Positions 53,056-61,349 of a DNA stretch of 64,000 nt are shown here, piece after piece (position 1 is the first letter of the stretch; each line of letters begins with the position of its first letter). Location of the stretch: the NCBI RefSeq assembly GCF_003026455.1, contig NZ_PYMB01000001.1, forward strand, positions 868,001-932,000, given 5' to 3'. The translations under genes were made by a program, and so were the position numbers. The stretch comes from Photobacterium rosenbergii. GTDB lineage: Bacteria; Pseudomonadota; Gammaproteobacteria; Enterobacterales; Vibrionaceae. The notes under the pieces are model-generated. The model was not told the origin of the DNA. It made no database searches and saw only the letters and a list, made by a program, of their open reading frames with translations.

Positions 53056-53367
53056 ATGGTCGATTGCTTAACTAACCTTGCCCCAATCAAAGTGGATGAA
53101 GCGACCGAGAAAGAAATCGCTGCCTACGCTAAGGCTATTAGCCATCCGGCACGCGTTCGCTTGCTAAAGATCCTTGCTAGTGGCCAATGCCTAGGCTCTG
53201 ATCTTGTTGAGCAACTTGATCTGGCGCAGTCCACTATTTCCGAGCACCTGCGGGTACTCAAGCAAGCAGGGCTTGTACATGCTGAAGTACAGCACCCTCG
53301 TACTTGCTTCAGCATAAAACCTGAAGCACTACAAAGAATGAAAGACTTACTTGGCTATCTAGCCTAA
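53056..53367 (+). CDS. arsR: ArsR family arsenic-responsive repressor
   Basis: A 103-residue winged-helix repressor. The DNA-recognition helix region is LGSDLVEQLDLAQSTISEHL with RVLKQAGLVHAEVQ as wing. It lacks the ELCVCDL arsenite site of E. coli ArsR; instead single cysteines occur at Cys4, Cys45 (SGQCLGSDL) and Cys84 (PRTCFSI), which could form a three-sulfur As(III) site of a different layout. The ATG at 53056 is used; an upstream TTG is less likely. It heads the arsenic cluster and has its own operator, with a terminator between it and acr3. Confidence 0.88.
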   Translation: MVDCLTNLAPIKVDEATEKEIAAYAKAISHPARVRLLKILASGQCLGSDLVEQLDLAQSTISEHLRVLKQAGLVHAEVQHPRTCFSIKPEALQRMKDLLGYLA

Positions 53368-53375
53368 AAGTCTGT

Positions 53376-53410
53376 AATGCCTGGCAGGGATTTCTCTCAG
53401 GCATTTTTTA
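53376..53410 (+). terminator. Terminator between arsR and acr3
   Basis: AATGCCTG and CAGGCATT with a 14-base loop, followed by TTTTTTATT. It separates the regulator message from acr3-arsD-arsA, which have a second operator. Confidence 0.82.
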
Positions 53411-53417
53411 TTCCCAA

Positions 53418-53441
53418 GCTAATCGTAATTCGACGATTAGC
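53418..53441 (+). promoter_or_regulatory. ArsR operator before acr3
   Basis: A 24-base inverted repeat with 9-base arms GCTAATCGT and ACGATTAGC around AATTCG. Its core equals the arsR operator (ATCGTAATT..ACGAT), 23 bases before the acr3 ATG. Confidence 0.78.
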
Positions 53442-53463
53442 GATAAACAAGGTACTAATAATC

Positions 53464-54495
53464 ATGGGCATTTTTGAACGTTACCTCAGTGTCTGGATCG
53501 GACTGGCTATGGTGGCCGGCCTACTCGGCGGCACCGCTTTTCCGGGACTTTTCTCTTTCATGGGTGGGTTGGAGTACGCCAACATTAACTTCATCATCGC
53601 GGTGCTGATTTGGCTGATGATTTATCCGATGATGATGCAAATCGACTTTTCATCAATCAAAGATATTCACCGTCGTCCGAAGGGGTTAATCGTTACTCTT
53701 ACGGTAAACTGGCTGATCAAGCCTTTTACTATGGCGTTTTTGGCTGTCTTGTTCATCAAACACCTATTCGGCGATATGATGGGTTTAATTACGCCTGATC
53801 TGGCCAATGAGTACATTGCGGGCATGATCCTACTCGGCGTGGCACCCTGTACAGCGATGGTCTTTGTGTGGAGTCAATTAACCAAAGGTGATGCCAACTA
53901 CACCTTGGTTCAGGTTGCCGTCAATGACCTGATTATGGTTGTTGCATTCGCTCCTCTTGCTGCATTCCTATTGGGTGTCACTGATGTGACTGTACCATGG
54001 AGCACGCTCATCATTGCTGTGGTCCTGTATATTGTTATTCCGCTAATTGCAGGCTTGATAACCCGTAAAGTATTGAAGTCAGAGCAGGCGCTGCAGCGCT
54101 TTGGTAGCAAAGTGAAGCCACTTTCAATCCTTGGTTTGATCAGTACTGTTGTTCTGCTATTCGGTTTCCAGGCTCCACAAATTCTGGCTAACCCTCTGGA
54201 TATTGTATTAATTGCTATCCCTCTGATCATTCAGACATTCTTGATTTTTGCTATCGCCTACTACTGGATGTTCAAATGGAAAGAACCTCACCGTGTCGCT
54301 GCACCTGGCGGTATGATCGGTGCTTCTAACTTCTTTGAACTGGCAGTAGCTGTTGCTATCAGCTTGTTCGGCCTGCATTCGGGCGCAGCACTGGCGACAG
54401 TCGTTGGTGTACTGGTTGAAGTACCCGTCATGCTAGCCCTCGTTGCTTATGCCAACAAAACCCGCGAGAAGTTCCCGGTTGCCCACGCAGCCTAA
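53464..54495 (+). CDS. acr3: Arsenite efflux protein Acr3
   Basis: A 343-residue membrane transporter with ten helices expelling As(III). The ATG at 53464 begins [20 protein letters not shown], the usual Acr3 opening; the longer frame runs back into the terminator. The conserved cysteine stretch [20 protein letters not shown] and the later [20 protein letters not shown] identify the family (not the ArsB fold). It is followed by arsD and arsA; ArsA-energised Acr3 is known in some species, which fits here. Confidence 0.93.
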   Translation: MGIFERYLSVWIGLAMVAGLLGGTAFPGLFSFMGGLEYANINFIIAVLIWLMIYPMMMQIDFSSIKDIHRRPKGLIVTLTVNWLIKPFTMAFLAVLFIKHLFGDMMGLITPDLANEYIAGMILLGVAPCTAMVFVWSQLTKGDANYTLVQVAVNDLIMVVAFAPLAAFLLGVTDVTVPWSTLIIAVVLYIVIPLIAGLITRKVLKSEQALQRFGSKVKPLSILGLISTVVLLFGFQAPQILANPLDIVLIAIPLIIQTFLIFAIAYYWMFKWKEPHRVAAPGGMIGASNFFELAVAVAISLFGLHSGAALATVVGVLVEVPVMLALVAYANKTREKFPVAHAA

Positions 54496-54508
54496 CTCCT
54501 ATCGATAC

Positions 54509-54530
54509 CTGCCCCTGAAATCAGGGGCAG
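54509..54530 (+). repeat. Hairpin between acr3 and arsD
   Basis: CTGCCCCTGA and TCAGGGGCAG separated by two bases. There is no T-run; it probably protects the acr3 message or balances expression of downstream genes. Confidence 0.55.
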
Positions 54531-54576
54531 ACCCGACTCTCTATCAATAATCAAAATCAATAACGGAACCCTAATT

Positions 54577-54966
54577 ATGTCTACTATTACTGTTTTTGAT
54601 CCTGCAATGTGTTGTTCTTCTGGTGTTTGTGGACCAAAACCAGACCAAAAACTGTCTGTCTTTTCTGCCGATCTACAGCACCTTGAATCACAAGGCCACA
54701 AAGTAACCCGTTATAACCTAGCCCAAGAACCAGCCGCTTTCGTATCGAATCTTACGGTCAAGGCGCTGCTTGATGCACATAAGAACGAAGCCCTGCCAAT
54801 TATCATCAGGGACGGAGAGTTGATAAGTTATGGCAGCTATCCTTCCCGTGACCAACTTATTGTCTTAGTTCAAGGTAATAACGTAGAGGGTAATTCAGCT
54901 GAAGGTGATCAAGCTGAAAATTCAGATGCCAAATCTACCAGCTGTTGTTGCAGCGGTGGCTGCTAA
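54577..54966 (+). CDS. arsD: Arsenite metallochaperone ArsD
   Basis: A 129-residue thioredoxin-fold chaperone that hands As(III) to ArsA. The required cysteines are at Cys12, Cys13 and Cys18 (PAMCCSSGVCGP). An extra cysteine-rich tail, STSCCCSGGC, ends the protein after an acidic, low-complexity linker (NNVEGNSAEGDQAENSD). The tail's cysteines are similar to the vicinal pairs of E. coli ArsD (112-113, 119-120). AAGGAG for arsA begins at its stop. Short spacing to arsA suggests joint synthesis. Confidence 0.92.
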   Translation: MSTITVFDPAMCCSSGVCGPKPDQKLSVFSADLQHLESQGHKVTRYNLAQEPAAFVSNLTVKALLDAHKNEALPIIIRDGELISYGSYPSRDQLIVLVQGNNVEGNSAEGDQAENSDAKSTSCCCSGGC

Positions 54967-54976
54967 GGAGCTTCTG

Positions 54977-56686
54977 ATGGAATTCTTATCCCAGCTTCCA
55001 CGGGTATTGTTTTTCACTGGCAAAGGCGGTGTCGGTAAAACAAGTACTGCCTGTGCAACTGCTATGCACCAGGCCGCAAGTGGTGAGAGAGTACTACTAG
55101 TGAGCACAGACCCTGCTTCCAATATCGACGAGGTACTTGAAACCAAACTCAGTGGTTCGCCTACCGCCGTTAATCATGTTGAGAATCTATTTGCCCTCAA
55201 TATTGACCCACGAGCGGCTGCAGCAGCTTACCGTGCCAAGGAAATAGACCCTTACCGTGGCGTACTGCCAGATGCTGTGGTCGAAAATATGGAAGAGCAG
55301 CTCTCAGGTGCCTGTACATTAGAAATAGCGGCTTTTGATGCCTTCACTGAGCTACTGGCTGACGACAAGGCAACAGAAGGCTTTGACCGAGTTATTTTCG
55401 ACACCGCACCAACAGGCCATACTTTGAGGCTTCTGTCTCTACCTAAAGCCTGGACCGGCTTTGTCGACGATAACTCAACTGGAACGTCTTGTTTGGGCCC
55501 TCTTGCGGCACTTGAAAAGCAAACTGCGCTATACGCCCGAGCGGTCGAATTGCTTGCCAACGAAAGCCATACGCGTCTGGTGCTTGTCACCCGCCCGGAC
55601 CAAGCAGCCTTAAAAGAGGCTGCCAGAAGTAGTTCCGAACTCTTGGAGCTAGGCATTACCAATCAACACTTGGTGATCAATGGCCTGTTTGAAGCAACTG
55701 ATTTGTCAGATCCGATAGCCGTAGCTTTAGCCAAACGATCCTCAGCGGCCTTAGCTGAAATGCCAGCGCAACTGAGTCAATTACCGCAAACTACCATTCC
55801 AATGAAAGCTAACCCGCCAGTTGGTCTTCAAGGGCTAGCGGAATTCTTTAACAGTGAAGGCAGTGTACTATCAGTCAGTGATGAAATAGCGGCCCCTGAA
55901 GGTGACGATCTCCGTACACTTGTAGAAGAGTTGGCGCAAAGTGGCCGTGGTGTCGTAATGACAATGGGTAAAGGCGGTGTGGGTAAAACGTCTGTAGCGG
56001 CAATGCTCGCTCGCCAATTGGCTAGTAAAGGCCTTCCTGTCACCCTGACTACAACTGACCCGGCGGCCCATGTACAAGATGCGGCGGGCGAGGTACCAGC
56101 TAACCTACTGGTTGAGCGTATCGATCCAGTAGCAGAAATCGAACGCTACAAGAACGATGTCATCAGGGATGCCGGTGAACTAGATGCCGACGGATTGGCT
56201 TTGCTTGAAGAAGACTTACGCTCCCCTTGTATTGAAGAAATTGCTGTATTCCAAGCCTTTGCCCGTACTGTTTATCAGGCAGACAACAGAATTACAGTGA
56301 TCGATACAGCTCCGACTGGCCATACCATCCTATTGCTCGATGCTGCCCAAAGCTACCACCGCGAAGTCTTGAAACGTGGTGATGCCCATTCTGACGAAGT
56401 AAGCGGTTTGTTACCAAGGCTACGCGACCCGTCCTTCACAAGATTGTTAATTTGTACCCTGCCTGAGGCGACTCCGGTACATGAAGCCGCAGACTTGCAA
56501 GAGGATTTAGCCCGTGCCGAGATCAAGCCTGCTGGCTGGGTTGTTAACCAAGCTCTGGCACCACTAGATGTCACTGACCCGCTGTTGGTTACCCGAAAAC
56601 AGCGTGAAGCGAAATACTTGAAAGAAGTCAGGGAGCAACATGCAGAAAGTATGTATGTGATACCTTGGCAAGCTGAAGGTTTATAA
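54977..56686 (+). CDS. arsA: Arsenite efflux ATPase ArsA (two-domain)
   Basis: A 569-residue ATPase powering arsenite efflux. The ATG at 54977 has AAGGAG 6 bases upstream. It is the duplicated form: P-loop FTGKGGVGKTSTA near residue 13 and MGKGGVGKTSVA near residue 327, and the signature DTAPTGHTLRLLSLP in half one and DTAPTGHTILLLDA in half two. Cysteines in GACTLEIAAFDAF and RSPCIEEIAVFQAF are the As(III)-binding positions. It ends the ars operon and is followed by a terminator. Confidence 0.95.
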   Translation: MEFLSQLPRVLFFTGKGGVGKTSTACATAMHQAASGERVLLVSTDPASNIDEVLETKLSGSPTAVNHVENLFALNIDPRAAAAAYRAKEIDPYRGVLPDAVVENMEEQLSGACTLEIAAFDAFTELLADDKATEGFDRVIFDTAPTGHTLRLLSLPKAWTGFVDDNSTGTSCLGPLAALEKQTALYARAVELLANESHTRLVLVTRPDQAALKEAARSSSELLELGITNQHLVINGLFEATDLSDPIAVALAKRSSAALAEMPAQLSQLPQTTIPMKANPPVGLQGLAEFFNSEGSVLSVSDEIAAPEGDDLRTLVEELAQSGRGVVMTMGKGGVGKTSVAAMLARQLASKGLPVTLTTTDPAAHVQDAAGEVPANLLVERIDPVAEIERYKNDVIRDAGELDADGLALLEEDLRSPCIEEIAVFQAFARTVYQADNRITVIDTAPTGHTILLLDAAQSYHREVLKRGDAHSDEVSGLLPRLRDPSFTRLLICTLPEATPVHEAADLQEDLARAEIKPAGWVVNQALAPLDVTDPLLVTRKQREAKYLKEVREQHAESMYVIPWQAEGL

Positions 56687-56719
56687 CCTCTGGTGTTCTT
56701 CTTAAAGATATAAGCAAAA

Positions 56720-56745
56720 AGCAAAGGCCCTTTAGGGCCTTTGCT
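56720..56745 (+). terminator. Terminator after arsA
   Basis: AGCAAAGGCCC and GGGCCTTTGCT around TTTA, preceded by an A-run. It lies between arsA and the convergent NTF2-like gene. Confidence 0.88.
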
Positions 56746-56764
56746 ATATCTTTCGTTGTTGCAT

Positions 56765-57316
56765 TTACTGGTAGCTCACTTTAAGGCTTTCCCTTGCTTC
56801 GAGATTGTCTTTGGCATGTTTCGGGGCTTCCTCCAATACATCCCTACTCCCTTCTTCACCTTTAGCGTTGAGTTTAACTGAAGTGATTTGCCAATTACTT
56901 CCTGCTTTGGTCAGCGAGAATTCATACTCGCCTGAAATTGCCCAGAAGCCCTCCTTGCCCAGCCAATGGCTAGCAGTGAAATCAACCGTCGCTTTTGCCT
57001 CTTCCTGATTCACGGCCACTTTCATGTTTTGCAGATCATGGAATGTCACATCAAATCCAGGCAAGAATGCAGCCCACTGCGCCATCAACTCTTGGCGGCT
57101 GACCGATTGTGGCTCGCCACCAAATAGCGAGGTATAGTCAACGGTCAGTTGTGGGGCAAACAACCGGCCAAGATATTCAAAGGCTCCTTGGTCAGTCAGT
57201 GCTGAAAAACTATTTATGTTACTGCGGATCTGCGCTTCATCTTTGATGAGTTGTGCGGCATTAACGGCCATGGATAACACTCCAAATAAGACGGGAATAA
57301 AATATTTCAACTTCAT
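56765..57316 (-). CDS. Secreted NTF2/SnoaL-like protein
   Basis: A 183-residue protein with signal peptide MKLKYFIPVLFGVLSMAVNA (cleaved after VNA). The mature part has the cone-shaped NTF2-like pattern: QIRSNINSFSALTDQGAFEY, LFAPQLTVDYTSLFGGEPQS, LMAQWAAFLPGFDVTFHDLQ and FWAISGEYEFSLTKAGSNWQ, ending IT SVKL. Such folds bind small hydrophobic molecules or act as isomerases. It follows a secreted alpha/beta hydrolase gene by 33 bases on the same strand, so they likely form a periplasmic pair under the nearby AraC regulator. Confidence 0.78.
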   Translation of the reverse strand: MKLKYFIPVLFGVLSMAVNAAQLIKDEAQIRSNINSFSALTDQGAFEYLGRLFAPQLTVDYTSLFGGEPQSVSRQELMAQWAAFLPGFDVTFHDLQNMKVAVNQEEAKATVDFTASHWLGKEGFWAISGEYEFSLTKAGSNWQITSVKLNAKGEEGSRDVLEEAPKHAKDNLEARESLKVSYQ

Positions 57317-57349
57317 GCTTACCTCCCTATATGCTTCTATCTATCCAGC

Positions 57350-58309
57350 TTAGTGGGATGACTCAAAATGCTTCACTACGATATCAACCGCTTGGCTTAC
57401 CACTTCTGGCTGGTCATAGAAATCGAATTGGGAGATATCCTCCAACCATGTTGCCTGAACATTTGTGCCTGCGGTGGCCAGATACTGGTGAGCACCTGCT
57501 GGCAATGCCATTGCTTCTGAAGCGACCATCATTACTGGCTTATCCTGTTTGGATGCACTTAGTTGGGCATCGTAATTGAGCCAACCATCCCAAGAAACAA
57601 CATTAAATTGGTTGTCATACTCTGGGATCAAACCGCGATCGGTTTCTGTGTAATAAGGTGCTTGGTACATCAAGGAAGCTTCGTTAGTCGTACTGGCCGC
57701 CTCGATGTATACTGGCTCATCCGAATTAGCAGCCTGCTCTGAAGCGGCCAACAAGCCTTTCACGCTTTCTTCACCGCCATAAATTGCTGTCGCCATCGCT
57801 TTATCGTGCAACCACGGGGCTACCACTGTCGCGGCTTTCACTTTGTCGTTCCCAGCAACTGCGTCGAGCATATAGCCTGCCGAGGCACAGATTCCCAAAC
57901 CACCAATTCGGCTACTATCGATTTGATCAAGTTTTGCCACCGCATCAATCACCGCACGGATGTCTTCAGTCTTACGGCTAGGGCTTTCCAAGAAGCGAAC
58001 TGAATCAGATGACTGCCCCCAGCCACGGAAATCAAAAGTCACAGCAGCATAGCCTTTATCGGCAAGGGCTTGGGCATAAACCGCAGGCATTTGCTCCTTC
58101 ACGGTCGTCCAGGCACCAGTCACAATCACCACGGGTGGGTTTTCGACACCTTCTGGCAAATACAAGTTTGCGGCTAGTTGACCAACATTGGTTTTCAATT
58201 GGATATGCTGCATGGTGCTTTCCTCTGAGGCTGGTTGGGTAATGGTATTACTTGCGTAGGCCGCGACAGGCAGTGCTCCTACTATCAACATAAGCAACTT
58301 CTTAAACAT
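57350..58309 (-). CDS. Exported alpha/beta hydrolase
   Basis: A 319-residue exported hydrolase. The ATG at 58309, with AGAGGA ahead, begins the signal peptide MFKKLLMLIVGALPVAAYAS; a longer open frame upstream is ignored. The fold is clear: NPPVVIVTGAWTTVKEQMPA, VTFDFRGWGQSSDS and the nucleophile elbow GGLGICASAGYMLDAV, in which Cys replaces Ser, as in dienelactone-hydrolase-like enzymes. DKPVMMVASEAMALPAGAHQ holds the acid/His part. It is divergent from an AraC regulator gene. Substrate unknown. Confidence 0.82.
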   Translation of the reverse strand: MFKKLLMLIVGALPVAAYASNTITQPASEESTMQHIQLKTNVGQLAANLYLPEGVENPPVVIVTGAWTTVKEQMPAVYAQALADKGYAAVTFDFRGWGQSSDSVRFLESPSRKTEDIRAVIDAVAKLDQIDSSRIGGLGICASAGYMLDAVAGNDKVKAATVVAPWLHDKAMATAIYGGEESVKGLLAASEQAANSDEPVYIEAASTTNEASLMYQAPYYTETDRGLIPEYDNQFNVVSWDGWLNYDAQLSASKQDKPVMMVASEAMALPAGAHQYLATAGTNVQATWLEDISQFDFYDQPEVVSQAVDIVVKHFESSH

Positions 58310-58535
58310 CTGCGTCCTCTCCTTGATTACTTTTCTGGTATTTGGCTTAACAACATGGGGGACTTTGCGGCCCTGTCGTCTAACTTGGTTACAGATTAGC
58401 AATGGGCGACCCATGAAGATTGAACATTACTGCTTGGGTTTTGGTACAAAATTGCAGCCACTAACTGGCGGTTGACGAAATGGCTAGCTGTCAGCTAGGT
58501 TATTGAAAGGAAAGGTGTGACATAGAGGAACAGTG

Positions 58536-59441
58536 ATGAAGTCCAGCCTGAAGTTTTTCGACTTTGAATCGAACATATTGTCTGATTGCGGAGAAGTCTT
58601 GGATATTGAGTTTTCGAACCAAGGGTTGAACTGGCCGGGCGTGGTGATAGAGAAAGGTACTTCCCCCCATTTCTACCCACAAAATGTCTACACGCCCTAC
58701 TTCTATTTTGCTCTGGCGCTGGAAAAGGATTTGAGTTGGAGTGTCGAGCAAGATGGCAGTTTCTCCGAGCTGAAAACCAGCCCGGGCAATATCTGGATCA
58801 ACCCGCCGAAAACCCCATTTACCCATGATATTTCCGAACCCTGCTATTTCGTGATTCTGGCAATAGAAGAACAAGAGTTTCTCAGTCACTGCCCTCTCAA
58901 CTTGGAAGGTATAGAGCTGCAGTTTCTCAATAACTACAACGTAATGGATGAAACGATTAAAGGCATCATGGAGTTATTTATGCTGGAGGCGAAAGCCAAA
59001 GGCAGAAATGGGGACATATATCTAAAAAACTTAATTTCGCTATTGTCCACGCATTATGTCCAAAATTACTCGAATTTTTATGACCAAAAAAACAAGCAAT
59101 TATCCTCATCGAAGTTTGACCACCAGCAGGTTAGCCGGATAGACCAATACATTGACGACAATATAGGCAGCCATATTTCGGTTGATGATCTTGCTGACTT
59201 ACTAAAATGCAGTAAGTTTTACTTTCTTCGGGAATTCAAGAAATTAGTGGGGGTCACACCCTACCAATACTTGATGACCAAGCGGCTGGAACAGGCAAAG
59301 ACCTTACTATCTGGTGAGTCTGTCAATATCGCTGTCACGGCCCATGATCTTGGCTTCAACGATCAATCCCATTTTACCCGTGCGTTCAAAAACCACTTTG
59401 GCATCACGCCAGGCCAATTCATCAAGCAAGGCCAATCCTAG
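58536..59441 (+). CDS. AraC family regulator
   Basis: A 301-residue regulator. The double helix-turn-helix is at the C-terminus: SVDDLADLLKCSKFYFLREF, VGVTPYQYLMTKRLEQAKTL and ITAHDLGFNDQSHF-like AVTAHDLGFNDQSHFTRAFK with HFGITPGQF. The N-terminal 130 residues look cupin-like and bind the signal. AGAGGA lies 6 bases before the ATG at 58536. Divergent from the hydrolase gene and upstream of a five-gene operon, it probably controls both. Effector unknown. Confidence 0.88.
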   Translation: MKSSLKFFDFESNILSDCGEVLDIEFSNQGLNWPGVVIEKGTSPHFYPQNVYTPYFYFALALEKDLSWSVEQDGSFSELKTSPGNIWINPPKTPFTHDISEPCYFVILAIEEQEFLSHCPLNLEGIELQFLNNYNVMDETIKGIMELFMLEAKAKGRNGDIYLKNLISLLSTHYVQNYSNFYDQKNKQLSSSKFDHQQVSRIDQYIDDNIGSHISVDDLADLLKCSKFYFLREFKKLVGVTPYQYLMTKRLEQAKTLLSGESVNIAVTAHDLGFNDQSHFTRAFKNHFGITPGQFIKQGQS

Positions 59442-59455
59442 CTATTTTCCTTCAT

Positions 59456-59486
59456 CATCACTTGTGCAGATCCTGCACAAGTGATG
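59456..59486 (+). repeat. Perfect 14-base inverted repeat upstream of the CMD operon
   Basis: Arms of 14 bases (CATCACTTGTGCAG and its complement) around ATC, 15 bases after the araC-type gene and about 100 bases before the CMD start. It can be a terminator of the regulator gene or, because it is unusually long and lacks a T-run, an operator. Confidence 0.6.
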
Positions 59487-59582
59487 TTCCAACCTGTTAG
59501 TTTTTCATATCTCCCCGATCCCTATAATGCCCCTCATCTGCTGCACAGGCAGCTAATCGACTTACTGATGAGGGTGTCATCC

Positions 59583-59942
59583 ATGACAAACAAATATCAA
59601 AACGCGGTACTGGACGATCAAGCATTGATTGATGGTCTCAAGGCTATCAATCCAGTATGGGGCGATCTGACAGTCAGGGTTGCTGGTGAAGTTTGGGGCC
59701 AGCCGCTACTCGACCAGAAGACCAAAGCGTTGATCACCATTGCCATTGATCAGATGGCATTGAATGTCACCGGTGAAGGCAACCCATTTGGCGCGCATGT
59801 TGATATGGCCCTCAAGCAAGGTGCGACCTATCAAGAGATTGAAGAGTTAATTGTCTTTGCCTCGGCTTATACCGGCTTCAACAAAGGGGCAACAACCATG
59901 GGCGCACTTAATAAAATCCGTCACGAGCGAGGTGATATCTAA
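59583..59942 (+). CDS. Carboxymuconolactone decarboxylase family protein, no CxxC
   Basis: A 119-residue helical protein of the CMD family. Matching parts are VAGEVWGQPLLDQKTKALIT and NPFGAHVDMALKQGATYQEI followed by EELIVFASAYTGFNKG, with the conserved His of AHVDMAL but no redox CxxC, so it belongs to the decarboxylase-like rather than AhpD type. The ATG at 59583 is favoured (GAGGG upstream), with 59568 possible. It opens a tightly overlapped operon; its stop overlaps the VOC start by one base (TAATG). Confidence 0.82.
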   Translation: MTNKYQNAVLDDQALIDGLKAINPVWGDLTVRVAGEVWGQPLLDQKTKALITIAIDQMALNVTGEGNPFGAHVDMALKQGATYQEIEELIVFASAYTGFNKGATTMGALNKIRHERGDI

Positions 59943-60457
59943 TGGCTATTCCTGGACTTAAAAAACCCGATCATATCGGCTTCACTGTGCCAAATATTGA
60001 TCAAGCGGTGTCATTTTTCAGCAACCACTTCGGCTTTGAGCTTGCCTATGAATTTGGTCCGTTTGCTGCTGACGACAACTGGATGGCCGAGCATTTAAAT
60101 GTTAATCCGCGTGCTCAAATCAGCAAAATTGCGGTCATGAATGCCGGCGGAATCAACCTGGAAATTTTCGAATATGCCGACAATATCCACCGTTGCAAAA
60201 CAGCACCGAACAACGCTGACATCGGCGGCCACCACCTAGCGTTCTATGTCGATGATATGGATGCGGCTGTGAGCTACCTGAAAGAACAAGGTATTAAGGT
60301 TTTGGGTACACCAAACGTCATGACAGATGGCCCGACAGCAGGTGAAAGCTGGGTTTACTTTATGGCACCTTGGGGCATGCAACTTGAGCTGGTTTCTTAT
60401 CCTAACGGTAAAGCCTATGAAAAAACCTCAACTGTTGCGTTGTTTGACCCACGATGA
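59942..60457 (+). CDS. VOC (glyoxalase/dioxygenase superfamily) protein
   Basis: A 171-residue metal-dependent protein of two beta-alpha-beta-beta-beta units. Likely metal ligands are His11 (KPDHIGFTV), Glu74 (NLEIFEY), His98 (GHHLAFYVDD) and Glu149 (MQLELVSY), the standard VOC set. Such proteins isomerise or lyse small carbonyl compounds or act as dioxygenases. It overlaps the following yd cZ-type gene by four bases (ATGA). Substrate unknown; beside a CMD protein it suggests ring-cleavage or lactone chemistry. Confidence 0.85.
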   Translation: MAIPGLKKPDHIGFTVPNIDQAVSFFSNHFGFELAYEFGPFAADDNWMAEHLNVNPRAQISKIAVMNAGGINLEIFEYADNIHRCKTAPNNADIGGHHLAFYVDDMDAAVSYLKEQGIKVLGTPNVMTDGPTAGESWVYFMAPWGMQLELVSYPNGKAYEKTSTVALFDPR

Positions 60458-60894
60458 ACCTTATTTTCGTATTGCTCGTTGTGATTGCGGGTATGGGTCT
60501 GTCCTTTGAGGCAGGCCTACTCGGCCCTTTGGGGAGTGAAGTCGGCCACTTGTGGGCAACCTTGAGTATTTTTGGTGTTGGGGCATCACTGCTGTGGCTG
60601 ATCAGCCTCTTCATACCAAGTAAAGAAACCATAAGCCTTCACGCTATTCCCAAGTGGCAATTGTCAGGTGGTTTGCTCGGACCAATATATGTTGTGGTAC
60701 TAACACTGGCTACGCCAGCATTGGGGGTCGCGATGACAATGATCGGCGTACTAACCGGGCAAATTGGCAAGAGCTTTGCCATCGACTATTTCGGCTGGTT
60801 TGGCACTGCTAAAAAACCAGTCAATAAATTACGTGTGTTAAGTATCTTGTTTGTCATCTTGGCGATGTTTTTCAGTTACATGGGGGCCGCATGA
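60454..60894 (+). CDS. YdcZ-type DMT transporter, half 1
   Basis: A 146-residue membrane protein with five helices, of the DMT_YdcZ (former DUF606) family: FVLLVVIAGMGLSFEAGLLG, WQLSGGLLGPIYVVVLTLAT and LGVAMTMIGVLTGQIGKSFA. Such short proteins pair with a sister to form a ten-helix permease. It overlaps both neighbours by four bases, so stoichiometric production with the next gene is expected. Substrate unknown; export of a product of the operon is plausible. Confidence 0.85.
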   Translation: MNLIFVLLVVIAGMGLSFEAGLLGPLGSEVGHLWATLSIFGVGASLLWLISLFIPSKETISLHAIPKWQLSGGLLGPIYVVVLTLATPALGVAMTMIGVLTGQIGKSFAIDYFGWFGTAKKPVNKLRVLSILFVILAMFFSYMGAA

Positions 60895-61349
60895 TTATTT
60901 TTGTCTTGCTAGCCATTTTATCTGGCATAGCGCTGAGCGCACAGGCAGCAATCAACGGGCAACTTGGCGTAAAAGTCGGAGTAATCAGAAGCTCATTGCT
61001 GACATTTACCGTTGGTACAGTGGTGACTGCCTTGCTGATTTTCTTTTTCGAGCCTAACTATGATGCCACTTTGCTCACCGTTCCTAAATGGCAGTTAACT
61101 GGCGCGCTATTTGGCATTGTATACATGGTCGTCATGGTCGCTGCAGTACCTAAAATTGGCGTAGCTGTCGCCACTGTAGCCACCATTTTTGGCCAAATGA
61201 CTATGAGCCTGTTTATCGATACGGCAGGTTTACTCGGCAATGAGCCTATTGCCCTCAATTACTGGCGTTTAGCTGCCATGCTGTGCATCGCCGCCGCCCT
61301 TGTATGTATTTTTATGGCGAACCGATCGCCGGAGAACAACAATGACTAA
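60891..61349 (+). CDS. YdcZ-type DMT transporter, half 2
   Basis: A 152-residue sister of the preceding protein with five helices: ILSGIALSAQAAINGQLGVK, WQLTGALFGIVYMVVMVAAV and KIGVAVATVATIFGQMTMSL, and ending MANRSPENNND. The shared WQLxGxLxGxxYVVV core shows common origin. The start overlaps the previous stop (ATGA), and the end overlaps the HapK-like gene. The two probably form a heterodimeric small-molecule transporter. Confidence 0.87.
   Translation: MIIFVLLAILSGIALSAQAAINGQLGVKVGVIRSSLLTFTVGTVVTALLIFFFEPNYDATLLTVPKWQLTGALFGIVYMVVMVAAVPKIGVAVATVATIFGQMTMSLFIDTAGLLGNEPIALNYWRLAAMLCIAAALVCIFMANRSPENNND

Noticed and set aside
54905-54976. 24-residue upstream extension of ArsA
   Set aside because: It overlaps arsD in another frame; ATG 54977 has AAGGAG and places the P-loop at the usual position.
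58310-58414. 35-residue upstream extension of the exported alpha/beta hydrolase
   Set aside because: It would hide the signal peptide; ATG 58309 has AGAGGA and begins a normal signal.
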